Positions 1-10,084 of a stretch of DNA of 64,000 nucleotides are shown piece after piece (within the stretch, counting starts at the first letter, position 1; each line of letters starts with the position of its first letter). Made by a program: the position numbers and the translations under genes. The notes under the pieces are model-generated. The model saw only the letters and a program-made list of their open reading frames with translations, did no database searches and was not told the DNA's origin. The stretch lies in NCBI GenBank assembly GCA_036873135.1, contig JAPTYO010000017.1, positions 992,001 through 1,056,000 on the forward strand, in the 5' to 3' direction. The DNA comes from Clarkia xantiana subsp. parviflora. Lineage: Eukaryota; Streptophyta; Magnoliopsida; Myrtales; Onagraceae.

Positions 1-54
1 CTTCGACGTTGGGAGGTCGGGAGTTGAAAGACACGACGAACTGTAAGTCCCTCT

Positions 55-971
55 TGTCACGAAGGGGCCCGATCCATTATGAGGAAAGTGCTGAACTTGG
101 GCTATTATTGGCCTAAGATGAGCAAGGAGGCGACGGCGTTGGTCCGATCCTGTGACGCGTGCCAGAGGTATGCCCCGAATATCGTGGCTCTGGCCGCTAA
201 TCTGACGTCCATCAAGAGTGCTTGGCCCTTCGCGCAGTGGGGTATCGACTTGGTGGGACCTCTCCCGCAAGCACAAGGTCAGTTTACGGGATTCCTAAGG
301 TGGTGATCAGCGATAATGGTCCACCGTTTAACGGGGCTCAAGTGAAGGAGTATCTGGAGGAGTTGAATATCGAGCATCGGAAAGCCTCTGTTCATCATGC
401 TCAGACTAATGGTCAGGTGGAATCAGCCAACAAAATCCTGATGGATGGCTTGAAGAAAAGGGTCTATGCCTTGAAGGGCAAATTTCTGAACGAGTTGGAA
501 AATGTGCTTTGGGCTGTTAGAACGACTCCAAAACGATCAACTGGGGAGACTCCGTTTGGCCTTGTTTATGGCACGGAGGCTGTCGCTCCCGTGGAGGTAG
601 CTGTGGCGTCCCACCGGATGAGATATTACGAGCCTTTGACGAATGATGAAATGAGACGTCTGGATTTGGACTTGCTCGAAGAGAAGAGGCGGGAAGTCGA
701 TGAAGTCCAGGCTCGAATGCGTTTGGCGACGACCAGGTATTACAATCGGCGAGTTAAGTCCCGACAATTCTTTGTCGGGAAGCTGGTTTGGCGTCGAAAC
801 GAGTTTACCCTTTTGGATCGGATCAACAAGATGTCACCAAAATGGGAAGGACCTTACAAGGTTGTGGGGATGCCAGCTCCGAATGCGTACAAGTTGGAAG
901 ACCTCGATGGCAGAGTATTGAAGCATTCTTTTAGTGGCGAACACTTGAAGAAGTGTCATGCTCGATGTTAA
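55..971 (+). pseudogene. Integrase remnant, block copy 1 (internal deletion)
   Basis: The reading starts in the zinc-binding domain (CHEGARS) and keeps the CDACQ cysteine pair and GIDLVGP with the first catalytic Asp. At about 283-286 it jumps from the QAQGQ segment to the GIPKVVISDNG segment. The deletion removes roughly 40 residues of the core and changes frame, so the first part stops at 306 while the second part stays open to 971. The downstream part keeps the second Asp (SDNG), the Glu (NGQVESANK), the C-terminal KWEGPYKV motif and the normal end SGEHLKK. It cannot encode an active integrase. Copy 2 carries the same deletion, so the deletion came before the duplication. Confidence 0.88.
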
Positions 972-2381
972 GTCGCCTTAAGTGGTGCACGAGATTAAGT
1001 CGCCTTAAGTGGCGCACGAGATTAAGTCGCCTTAAGTGGTGCACGAGATTTAGTCGCCTTAAGTGGTGCAAGAGAGAAGTCGCCTTAAGTGGTGCACGAT
1101 GAAAGTCGCCTTAAGTGGTGCACGATGTTAATTCGCCTTAAGTGGTGCACGAGATTAAGTCGCCTTAAGTGGTGCACGAGATTAAGTCGCCTTAAGTTGC
1201 GCACGAGATTAAGTCGCCTTAAGTGGTGAACGAGATTAAGTCGCCTTAAGTGGTGCACGAGAAAAAGTCACCTTAAGTGGTGCACGATGAGAGTCGCCTT
1301 AACTGGTGCACGATGTTAAGTCGCCTTAAGTGGTGCACGAGATTAAGTCGCCTTAAGTGGTGCACGAGATTAAGTCGCCTTAAGTGGCGCACGAGATTTA
1401 GTCGCCTTAAGTGGTGCACGAGATTAAGTCGCCTTAAGTGGTGCACGAGAGAAAGTCACCTTAAGTGGTGCACGATGAGAGTCGCCTTAAGTGGTGCACG
1501 ATGTTAAGTCGGCTTAAGTGGCGCACGAGATTAAGTCGCCTTAAGTGGTGCACGAGATTAAGTCGCCTTAAGTGGTGCACGATGTAAAGTCTCCTTAAGT
1601 GGTGCACGATGAAAGTCGCCTTAAGTGGTGCACGAGATTAAGTCGCCTTAAGTGGTGCACGAGATTAAGTCGCCTTAAGTGGTGCACGAGAGAAAGTTGC
1701 CTTAAGTGGTGCACGATGTTAAGTCGCCTTGAGTGGTGCACGAGGTTAAGTCGCCTTAAGTGGCGCACGAGATTAAGTCGCCTTAAGTAGTGCACGAGAT
1801 TAAGTCGCCTTAAGTGGTGCACGATGTAAAGTCGCCTTAAGTGGTGCACGATGAAAGTCGCCTTAAGTGGTGCACGAGATTAAGTCGCCTTAAGTGGTGC
1901 ACGAGAGAAAGTCGCCTTTAAGTGGTGCACGATGAAAGTCGCCTTAAGTGGTGCACGAGATTAAGTCGCCTTAAGTGGTGCACGAGATTTAGTCGCCTTA
2001 AGTGGTGCACGATGAAAGTCGCCTTAAGTGGTGCACGAGATTAAGTCGCCTTAAGTGGTGCACGAGATTAAGTCGCCTTAAGTGGTGCACGAGAGAAAGT
2101 CGCCTTTAAGTGGTGCACGATGAAAGTCGCCTTAAGTGGTGCACGAGATTAAGTCGCCTTAAGTGGTGCACGAGATTTAGTCGCCTTAAGTGGTGCACGA
2201 TGAAAGTCGCCTTAAGTGGTGCACGAGATTAAGTCGCCTTAAGTGGTGCACGATGAAAGTCGCCTTAAGTGGTGCACGATGTTAAGTCGCCTTAAGTGGT
2301 GAACGAGGTTAAGTCGCTTTAAGTGGTGCACGAGATTAAGTCGCCTTAAGTGGCGTGGTTTCGCTTTAAGTGGAATAAAGC
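972..2381 (+). repeat. 27-bp tandem array, block copy 1 (about 50 units)
   Basis: The array follows the pol stop codon immediately. The core unit is agtcgccttaagtggtgcac plus a variable 6-8 base linker (gagatta, gatgaa, gagagaa). Units run 26-29 bp. Each carries two 6-bp palindromes, cttaag and usually gtgcac. Linker variants recur in the same order, for example at 1277-1510 against 1090-1280, which points to stepwise duplication of multi-unit blocks. Because 27 is divisible by 3, several frames stay open; those ORFs are artefacts. Related arrays sit at the same place in A and B. Confidence 0.92.
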
Positions 2382-2692
2382 GATTGAACTTGAACCTTGG
2401 CAGCGTCGAGGGGAGCAGGGACCACGAGGTCCGAGGCAGAAGGCTCCGCAGCAAGATGATCGGATCCTGGAAGATTGACCGCGGGAGGATCAGACTCTTG
2501 GAGGTCAGCCGATGAAGAGTCGACTATCGAGGAATATTGGAGGAGTCTTCTTGGATTTTGTGGCTATCCTCGAAGTATCGAGGAATCGCGAACGAGAAGA
2601 CTTGTACTAAGTAACTATGCCAAGGGAAAGATCCCCGACTTCGACGTTGGGAGGTCGGGAGTTGAAAGACACGACGAACTGTAAGTCCCTCT
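2382..2692 (+). other. Antisense-gene remnant and 3' UTR, block copy 1
   Basis: Bases from about 2385 to 2505 match, in antisense sense, the acidic Pro-rich C-terminal end of the aORF seen in A (16201-16330). The remaining ~2.9 kb of that gene is missing. The rest matches the 3' UTR of A near 19495-19565. It ends at the fusion to the next integrase copy instead of at a PPT. Confidence 0.7.
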
Positions 2693-3607
2693 TGTCACGA
2701 AGGGGCCCGATCCATTATGAGGAAAGTGCTGAACTTGGGCTATTATTGGCCTAAGATGAGCAAGGAGGCGACGGCGTTGGTCCGATCCTGTGACGCGTGC
2801 CAGAGGTATGCCCCGAATATCGTGGCTCTGGCCGCTAATCTGACGTCCATCAAGAGTGCTTGGCCCTTCGCGCAGTGGGGTATCGACTTGGTGGGACCTC
2901 TCCCGCAAGCACAAGGTCAGTTTACGGGATTCCTAAGGTGGTGATCAGCGATAATGGTCCACCGTTTAACGGGGCTCAAGTGAAGGAGTATCTGGAGGAG
3001 TTGAATATCGAGCATCGGACAGCCTCTGTTCATCATGTTCAGACTAATGGTCAGGTGGAATCAACCAACAAAATCCTGATTGATGGCTTGAAGAAAAGGG
3101 TCTATGCCTTGAAGGGCAAATTGCTGAACGAGTTGGAAAATGTGCTTTGGGCTGTTAGAACGACTCCAAAACGATCAACTGGGGAGACTCCGTTTGGCCT
3201 TGTTTATGGCACGGAGGCTGTCGCTCCCGTGGAGGTAGTTGTGGCGTCCCATCGGATGAGATTACGAGCCTTTGAAGAATGATGAAATGAGACGTCTGGA
3301 TTTGGACTTGCTCGAAGAGAAGAGGCGGGAAGCCGATGAAGTCCAGGCTCGAATGCGTTTGGTGACGACCAGGTATTACAATCGGCGAGTTAAGTCCCGA
3401 TAATTCTTTGTCGGGAAGCTGGTTTGGCGTCGAAACGAGTTTACCCTTTTGGATCGGATCAACAAGATGTCACCAAAATGGGAAGGACCTTACAAGGTTG
3501 TGGAGATGCCAGCTCCGAATGCGTACAAGTTGGAAGACCTCGATTGCAGAGTATTGAAGCATTCTTTTAGTGGCGAACACTTGAAGAAGTGTCATGCTCG
3601 ATGTTAA
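2693..3607 (+). pseudogene. Integrase remnant, block copy 2
   Basis: Same content and same internal deletion as copy 1. It has further damage: a small deletion shifts frame near 3260 (RMRYYE becomes RMRLRA, stop soon after), and a CAA glutamine codon has become TAA at 3401-3403. The normal pol stop is at 3605-3607, where the second array starts. Confidence 0.88.
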
Positions 3608-4612
3608 GTCGCCTTAAGTAGTGCACGAGATTAAGTCGCCTTAAGTGGCGCACGAGATTAAGTCGCCTTAAGTGGTGCACGAGATTAAGTCGCCTTAAGT
3701 GGTGCACGAGAGAAGTCGCCTTAAGTGGTGCACGATGAAAGTCGCCTTAAGTGGTGCACGATGTTAAGTCGCCTAAAGTGGCGCACGAGATTGAGTCGCC
3801 TTAAGTGGTGCACGAGATTAAGTTGCCTTAAGTGGCGCACGAGATTAAGTCGCCTTAAGTGGTGCACGAGATTAAGTAGCCTTAAGTGGTGCACGAGAGA
3901 AATTCACCTTAAGTGGTGCACGATGAGAGTCGCCTTAACTGGTGCACGATGTTAAGTCGCCTTAAGTGGTGCACGAGATTAAGTCGCCTTAAGTGGTGCA
4001 CGAGACTATGTCGCCTTAAGTGGCGCACGAGATTAAGTCGCCTTAAGTGGTGCACGAGATTAAGTCGCCTTAAGTGGTGCACGAGAGAAAGTCACCTTAA
4101 GTGGTGCACGATGAGATTCGCCTTAAGTGGTGCACGATGTTAAGTCGCCTTAAGTGGCGCACGAGATTAAGTCGCCTTAAGTGGTGCACGAAATTAAGTC
4201 GCCTTAAGTGGTGCACGATGTAAAGTCGCCTTAAGTGGTGCACGATGAAAGTCGCCTTAAGTGGTGCACGAGATTAAGTCGCCTTAAGTGGTGCACGAGA
4301 TTAAGTCGCCTTAAGTGGTGCACGAGAGAAAGTCGCCTTAAGTGGTGCACGATGTTAAGTCGCCTTGAGTGGTGCACGAGGTTAAGTCGCTTTAAGTGGC
4401 GCACGAGATTAAGTCGCCTTAAGTGGTGCACGAGATTAAGTCGCCTTGAGTGGTGCACGATGTAAAGTCGCCTTAAGTGGTGCACGATGAAAGTCGCCTT
4501 AAGTGGTGCACGATGTTAAGTCGCCTTAAGTGGTGAACGAGGTTAAGTCGCTTTAAGTGGTGCACGAGATTAAGTCGCCTTAAGTGGCGTGGTTTCGCTT
4601 TAAGTGGAATAA
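3608..4612 (+). repeat. 27-bp tandem array, block copy 2 (about 36 units)
   Basis: Same unit family as the first array. The first ~750 bp follows the order of linker variants in copy 1. It lacks the extra segment with repeated cctttaagtgg variants found near 1900-2240 of copy 1, which accounts for the shorter period. Confidence 0.92.
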
Positions 4613-4930
4613 AGCGATTGAACTTGATCCTTGGCAGCGTCGAGGGGAGCAGGGACCACGAGGTCCGAGGCAGAAGGCTCCGCAGCAAGATGATCGGATC
4701 CTGGAAGATTGACCGCGGGAGGATCGGACTCTTGGAGGTCAGATGATGAAGAGTCGACTATCGAGGAATATTGGAGGAGTCTTCTTGGATTTTGTGGCTA
4801 TCCTCGAAGTATCGAGGAATCGCGAACGAGAAGACTTGTACTAAGTAACTATGCCAAAAGAAAGATCCCCGACTTCGACGTTGGGAGGTCGGGAGTTGAA
4901 AGACACGACGAACTGTAAGTCCCTCATGTC
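4613..4930 (+). other. Antisense-gene remnant and 3' UTR, block copy 2
   Basis: Nearly identical to 2382-2692 up to gtaagtccctc. It then continues into the PPT and LTR, the normal organisation also seen in A. It shows where the tandem fusion in copy 1 departed from the original structure. Confidence 0.75.
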
Positions 4931-4941
4931 TTGGGGGCAAA
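4931..4941 (+). other. Polypurine tract of element C
   Basis: Purine-rich ttgggggcaaa directly abuts the TG of the LTR. A has the equivalent tcttgagggcaaa. This is the expected plus-strand primer site. Confidence 0.8.
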
Positions 4942-5598
4942 TGATGGGTTCCGCTATGACCATTAGGCCCTTTAACGGCGAGGAAACGGCGAACAGGCCA
5001 ACTGGGCCCTAAATAGAGGTCAAGATGACCCAGGCGAAGGGTCCCGACAGAGGGAGTCCCGATGATGAAAGGTCCCGACAGAGTCTGTCCCGATAGGTGA
5101 GCTGAATGCTCCCGATGAGATTCCTTTAAGTAGGCCCCGATGACGAATCCCTGAGAATGATTGGCCCTTTCACGATAAAGAGGGGCCTCGAGCGGTGACA
5201 CAACGAGATAACTCTGGAGTCCCCGATGTTAGTCGGGACTTGCTATCAGAGGTTAAGGCCGAGATACGCGGGGCGTGGCCGAGATAAGCGAGATCATGGC
5301 CTAGATAGGCGGGATCGTGCCCGAGATACGCGGAATACGGGCTAACCACCCCCAACGGTTCATCAGGTAACCGAGGTACCTCTCCGCCTATAAAAGGCAG
5401 AGGTCACCTTAGATCAATTATGTTTTTGAGATACAATACTTGAGATTACTGCTTGCGAGTCCACACGAGATACTCATTTAAGCATCGGAGAGGGATTCTG
5501 GGTCACCGCCCGGTCTATCCCCTCTTGCAGGATTGCATGGAGCGAAGGAGCTAGGATCGCCGTCAAAGATCGTACCGGAGTTCCACCGTGATCCAACA
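4942..5598 (+). repeat. 3' LTR of element C (657 bp)
   Basis: The LTR starts tgatgggttccgc and ends ccgtgatccaaca. It shares its ends with the LTRs of A and B and is closest to B. TATAAAA lies at 5389-5395. About 90 bp downstream is the motif tttaagcatcggagaggg, conserved across the LTR families here. Upstream of the TATA box (about 5245-5345) are four copies of a ~22-bp unit of the type gccgagatacgcgg, probably U3 subrepeats. Confidence 0.9.
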
Positions 5599-5603
5599 CG
5601 CCT

Positions 5604-6358
5604 GATGGTGTCTTCTGACGAACATAGCACTAAGATTCTTGTTGGAAGGTTGTACTGGGGGTAGTCATTTGTGACCTTCATGGTATTTCTTCTATAGGAT
5701 GTTGAGAGTGTTCAACTTTTTTTTGGAAGTAGCCTTCCATCTAAGTGATTTTTCCCAGAGTCTCGACCTTATAACTGCCCTTCTAGATTGAGCAATCTGT
5801 TCCTTATGCGTTCCTTTGAGGAAGTTAAGCAAACGGTAGTGTCGAACAAACATGTTTGAACCAGGCCGTTTGTCGGCGGAGATGTTCTGATTAATGACGA
5901 TGCTTTCGTTCGTCAGTGGTGTGCAGTCTTGGTGGTGACTCTCTTGGTTGCGACTGCGTTTTTTATGGACTCTTTTAGTAGTCAACCTGTGTATATATAT
6001 AATACGGAGCCCGAAGACATCCGGTATGATCATTCTTGGAAAACATGGTGATATCAAGTATTAAAATATACCCCTTTCAGGAAGTTGAATTGTTATGTAG
6101 TTAAATTAAATAAGAGGATATGGAAAGGATATGGGTGTGGGGGTGTTGATATCCCCTACTTCCTGGTAATTATAAGGTCACCTCCTTGCCGAGGCGGACT
6201 AGTTGGAGGTATATCCTTCGTACACGCCACTGTGCCTGTCTGTAAGTCTTCCCATTGTAATAGTGATGTAGTAACATAGTATGTCCCTCCGTGAGTTCCA
6301 TTCTCAAAGCCTTGCGTTTCAAACTGCCCCTCTATCCCTGGGAGAGGTGTACCGAGGG
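5604..6358. other. Unassigned segment between element C and remnant I
   Basis: No recognisable coding sequence or LTR. A 121-codon minus-strand ORF at 5692-6057 has no motif I recognise. The stretch may be the decayed continuation of remnant I, into which C inserted. Confidence 0.4.
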
Positions 6359-7526
6359 TTATCTTGCACCAGAGGTTGGAACCTTTCGCGCTGTATCATG
6401 AGTAGGCGGTAGCCTCGTCGAGTTGTCAGGACGATGTCCCTCACTTTGAGCTCTCCTTTGAATGTCCCTTAATGGGGTGTGGTCGGTCGGATCCACTGGC
6501 GGTGGTCTGTATCTTCTAGCTCTCATTGCCTCATAGTATACTATCAATTCATATATGGCTGACATGATTCCTTCTTTTATTGGAAGTTCACCTTGAGAGA
6601 ACATCGGTTGTTTTGATGCGGTGTATGTATGCCTACTGAACATTGGAATATCATTCGATGTGATTTTGTTGCCAGGCATCCCGAATGGTTGATCTTGTGG
6701 CGGCATGCCATGAGAAAAATGTTGTGGGGGGATTCCTATGGTAGGTCCTCTTAGTATTAGGAGCTGGCGGTTCCTGTTGCAGCTCTTGAATGGGTGGTAT
6801 CCTTTTAGGAGCGTGCATTGGTGGCACTCCATGAGGGGTTGGTATAGGCGGATCCACTACTGGCCTCATTACCATTTGTACTTTTTTACTTGGATGACGT
6901 GGTGGTCTCGAATCCTCGGGACGAGGTTCGTTATCTATAAACCCACTTGGTGTCTTTGCTCACCTCCTGAATTGCACCCTTCGTGCATGAAAATCGCGAC
7001 AGACATTCGGGTATCTTCTTAACAGCCATAGGGGTTGAGGCAGTCGAGGACTCAACCCCAGTTGGGCGTGACGGTCCTCCTTGGTTGTTTTCCAAGCCTC
7101 CCTATAAGCCAATAGCTCCTCTAATGCATTAACGAACACCGGAGTCACTGTTTGTGTTCTTTGTGAATACATAGGCCTTGTATTGGTGGTATGAGCCTGG
7201 TTGTCCTTTGCTGGTATGCCTTATGTTGGCATTCCATATGGATACTCCTGAAGGTTTGTTCCATAATGATACCCCTGTGGAAGTGCTGGGTATGGATAGG
7301 ATGGCATTCCTTGTTGCACACCCTGCCCCTGTGGTCGTCGTGTCATAAGGGTCGAAGCAGTCAAGAACTCTGCCCCAGATGGGTGTGACCGTCTTCCTTG
7401 GTTATTTGCCTTTGGCGCTTGTGGGGTAGTTTGTCTTGGTGGATGGGTAGGCTGCCCTTCTTGGTTTTTTGGCGGCCTATTGTCCCCCGGTGGACGATTG
7501 TCTCTAGATGGTATGTTGTTCGTCAT
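6359..7526 (-). pseudogene. Gag N-terminal region of remnant I
   Basis: The minus-strand frames encode a Pro/Gln-rich N-terminus followed by a motif of the type ALEELLAYREA (near 7090-7110). This matches the ALEELLAFRE motif in the gags of E, F and G. A second related motif (IYELIVYYEAMRARRYRPPP) lies near 6500-6550, so the motif occurs twice. The reading is interrupted by frameshifts and stops. No gag core, zinc knuckle or pol follows. The gene starts about 50 bp downstream of a PBS, as expected for gag. Identification rests on similarity to the other gags here. Confidence 0.6.
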
Positions 7527-7559
7527 TGATCTCGTGATAGTTGGGTTTTTTGTTCAAAA

Positions 7560-7575
7560 CCGACAGGTGGCGCCA
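7560..7575 (-). other. Primer-binding site of remnant I
   Basis: On the minus strand the sequence reads tggcgccacctgtcgg, two bases after an LTR end. It shares the TGGCGCC core with every other gypsy PBS in this window. Confidence 0.65.
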
Positions 7576-7577
7576 AG

Positions 7578-8332
7578 TGTTAAGACGTGTGCCTCGGGTT
7601 AACGAACTTCCAATCCGAGTGACACCTCTCACGGGTATTTCACTCTTCTTTCTGATCCGCTTAGCTTGTCGATGTGATCCGTTCCTCTGCTCCTCGCAAA
7701 ATGGGCAGTACTGATCACGGGGAGGGGGGTGGTGCTCGGTGAACCCTCTCTGATACTTAAGTAAGTTCAGGCTCTTTAGAGAGAGAAAATCCTATAGAGA
7801 AGGCAGAGCTAAAACGTGCAAATATGTAAACTTGTCCAAATGAAAAGAACTTGAGAAGTATATATAGGCTACGGGGAAATTAAGGTGGCTTAATGACACC
7901 GTTAATCCCTAAACGTACTTAATTGACACATAACAGCAGGACTAGAACCTTTAAAGACACGTAGAGGTGTGTGAAAAAGTCTAACTACTAGTCGGGTAAA
8001 ATAGATGTCTGGACCCTCGGGGTCGGACGGAAAATTCGGTCCCTAAGGCCTAAGATCGGGTTAGCTTGCCCGACCTCTCTTGGGAGAGGCTGGGTCAGCT
8101 GACCCGATCCCTCCTAGGAGTGATCGGGTAAGGTCACCCGATCCCTCCTAGGAGAGATCTGGTTGACCCACCCGATCCCTACTAGGAGAGACCTGGTTGA
8201 CCCACCTGATCTCCCCTAGAAGAGATCGGGCCGGCTAGCATGATCTCACCTAGGTGAGACCAACGGACCAGTCCGGACGAATATTTTGGCTCGTCCGGGC
8301 TGTTCGTGTTGCGAGTGAAGTGCTCGGGTCCA
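7578..8332 (-). repeat. Probable 5' LTR of remnant I
   Basis: The inner end (tgttaagacg on the plus strand) is set by the PBS. The outer end is a guess at the CA at 8331-8332. A TATA-like tatatata lies at about 7859-7866, read on the minus strand. Between about 8040 and 8250 are five copies of a ~34-bp unit containing cccgatccctcctaggag, probably U3 subrepeats. No second LTR is visible. Confidence 0.55.
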
Positions 8333-9374
8333 AGTTTTCGATTTATAATTGTAAGTGGGGTGATTAAAATAAGACAGTCTGAATTAAAACGGGTTCAAAT
8401 TGGGCGTATATCCATCATGAATCACTTCTCATCATCCCTTAGGGAACAACTGATTAAGTGACTCTAACATTAAGTTTAAAAACTATGCTTCCAGAAGTGT
8501 GTGATTTGATTTGAATGCCTAGCCTGACTTATCGTTCAAGGCGTACGAAAGGAAAATCATTTAACCGACTTCATCCTTCTTCGTTTGCAAACTTATCTCA
8601 GAGATTTTATCCCATCTCTGAACTGAGCATCTTGGGTTTTCACCCTATGTGTCGGTTGATACTCTACAAGGTCGCGGTAGCTTTCGAAGCCTACTTCTTA
8701 CCGATGTAATTGGTATCAATAAGTTGTTTCCAAGGGAATGCAAACAAAAATTCAGTACATCTTCATTCAGACACATCATCATTAAATTCGTATTTTGAAA
8801 CGATGTGTTCCGTCTATCGAGGTCCACTTGCGCGTAGCGCTATTCACCTTAGTTTTAATCCTAGGTTGAATCGTTTCATTTCTGAATTTAATTCAATTTA
8901 ATCCAATAGGTTTCGCACATGATAAACATTACAGATTATTTCATTCAATGGAGTACTAATAATTAAGAAATACTAAATCTTTCGATCTAATTACACAATC
9001 GATGTGTATGTTTATTTCAGTTGTCCCGACCGAGATGACGTAGTACGTGAATCGTTTCGTTTTATTCGACCACTTTTACCTGGCCGGAAATTTGGTTCTA
9101 AACTCGTGTGTTTGAATTTTCGTATCAGATCGTCCCCTTTCACCGGGCCATTATATTGATATGAAAATTGTGCTTTGAATTGAGCTACAATTACTTTATT
9201 CAATAACTCCGAATCTCGAAATAACCAAAAAAATTTAGTAATTAAAACGAATAATGATTGATATATGACAATGGTATGGTTCTTGATCTAATAACCGCAT
9301 ATTTAATCCATGCTAGTCCTGCATATAGTCGAGAACTTTGAGTTGGACACTATATCTGAGTAGATTCACGAGTG
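8333..9374. other. Unassigned AT-rich DNA left of element A
   Basis: No domain, LTR, PBS or tandem repeat recognised. Open frames are short (at most 64 codons) and without known motifs. Together with 20253 onward it forms the pre-insertion site of A. Confidence 0.5.
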
Positions 9375-9379
9375 AATCA
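9375..9379. other. Target-site duplication of A, left copy (aatca)
   Basis: aatca occurs immediately before the 5' LTR and again immediately after the 3' LTR at 20248-20252. This fixes both element ends. Confidence 0.92.
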
Positions 9380-10047
9380 TGATGGGTTTCGATATAGCCG
9401 TCAGGCCCATTAACGGCGACTAAACGGCGAAGTAGGCCCACTGGGCTCCAAAAGAGGCTCAGAAGACCAATACGAGAGGTCCCGACAAGGTCGGTCCCGA
9501 CATACGAGCTGAACGCTCCCGATGATACGCCTTTAAGTAGGCCCCGATCCTATGCTTTTAAGTAGGCCCCGATGATATGCCTTTGTGTAGGCACCGATAT
9601 CGAATCCCTGAGAAGCTGGCCCTGTCCCGATGACGAGGGGCCCCGAGCGGTGACCAAAGGAGATAACTCTGGAGTCCCCGACATCCGTCGGGACTTGCCA
9701 CCAGAGAACGAGGCCGAGAAACACGCCCACTATCAACATAGTGGGGGAGTGGCCTGAAAAGACGGAACGTGGGCTATTGGTCGAGATATACGGAACGTGG
9801 CAGTTATCTCCACAGGTAACTGAGGTGACCCCTTCACTATATAAAGGAATATGTTACCTCAGGATTGTTACGTTCACAAACTTGCGTAGTCATACTTGTT
9901 TGCCAGTCTACACCGAGATACTCGTTTAAGCATCGGAGAGGGATTCTGGGTCACCGCCCGGTCTATCCCCTTATTGCAGGATTACTTGGAGCGAAGGAGT
10001 TCGGATTTCCGTCAAGAGCGTACCGGAGTTCCAACCGTGATCCAACA
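9380..10047 (+). repeat. 5' LTR of element A (668 bp)
   Basis: Starts tgatgggtttcg and ends ccgtgatccaaca. TATATAAA is at 9838-9845 and the conserved tttaagcatcggagaggg begins about 88 bp later. Short repeats of the type cctttaagtaggccccgat occur at 9528-9600 in U3. The promoter elements look intact. Confidence 0.95.
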
Positions 10048-10048
10048 T

Positions 10049-10065
10049 TGGCGCCGTCTGTGGGA
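10049..10065 (+). other. Primer-binding site of element A
   Basis: tggcgccgtctgtggga starts one base after the LTR. B has the identical site in reverse orientation at 57066-57082. The TGGCGCC core is typical of plant gypsy elements; I do not assign the primer tRNA with confidence. Confidence 0.85.
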
Positions 10066-10084
10066 AACGAAGCAAAAAGCAAAA

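Larger units (their letters stand above)
1..2638 (+). repeat. Tandem block, first period (2638 bp)
   Basis: The sequence starting at base 1 recurs at 2639 and again at 4873. Bases 1-50 are the 3' UTR end of an earlier block copy; they join directly to integrase sequence at about 51-57. The intact equivalent of this UTR (4919-4941) instead runs into the PPT and LTR. The junction lies in a short shared string around cttgtc. At least three block copies therefore existed. Differences between periods are few apart from array length, so the amplification looks recent. Confidence 0.85.
2639..4872 (+). repeat. Tandem block, second period (2234 bp)
   Basis: This is the second full period. It is shorter than the first mainly because its 27-bp array is about 400 bp shorter. 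The integrase part matches the first period with scattered substitutions plus a small deletion that shifts frame near 3260. After this block the sequence continues into the PPT and LTR rather than into another integrase copy, so it is the 3'-terminal copy. Confidence 0.85.
1..5598 (+). mobile_element. Element C: 3' part of a Tat-type Ty3/gypsy retrotransposon, internally amplified
   Basis: This is the right-hand part of an LTR retrotransposon whose 5' LTR, gag, protease, RT and RNase H are absent or lie left of the window. It holds two complete copies of a block (integrase remnant, 27-bp array, short antisense-gene remnant, 3' UTR) and the last 50 bases of a preceding copy. It ends in a PPT and one LTR. 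Integrase and LTR sequence are closely related to element B. The bases after the LTR (cgcct, 5599-5603) should be the 3' target-site copy; its partner is outside the window. Most of the antisense gene present in A and B has been deleted here. Confidence 0.85.

Noticed and set aside
972..2381. CRISPR-like array
   Set aside because: Units are contiguous with short variable linkers, no unique spacers and no cas genes; the context is a plant retrotransposon.
1277..4485. Open frames of 70-85 codons with LSRLKWCT-type or LRRLNLVHH-type repeats
   Set aside because: They are translations of the 27-bp array, whose length divisible by 3 keeps frames open on both strands. No start context or conservation supports them.
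5692..6057. 121-codon minus-strand ORF
   Set aside because: No recognised domain; it lies in decayed DNA next to remnant I. Recorded only as an unassigned segment.
8515..8901. Possible short host gene
   Set aside because: Frames of about 60 codons on both strands without motif, splice signals or codon bias that I can defend.
10049..10065. tRNA gene fragment at the TGGCGCC sites
   Set aside because: Only the 3'-end complement is present at each place, directly after an LTR; these are primer-binding sites.
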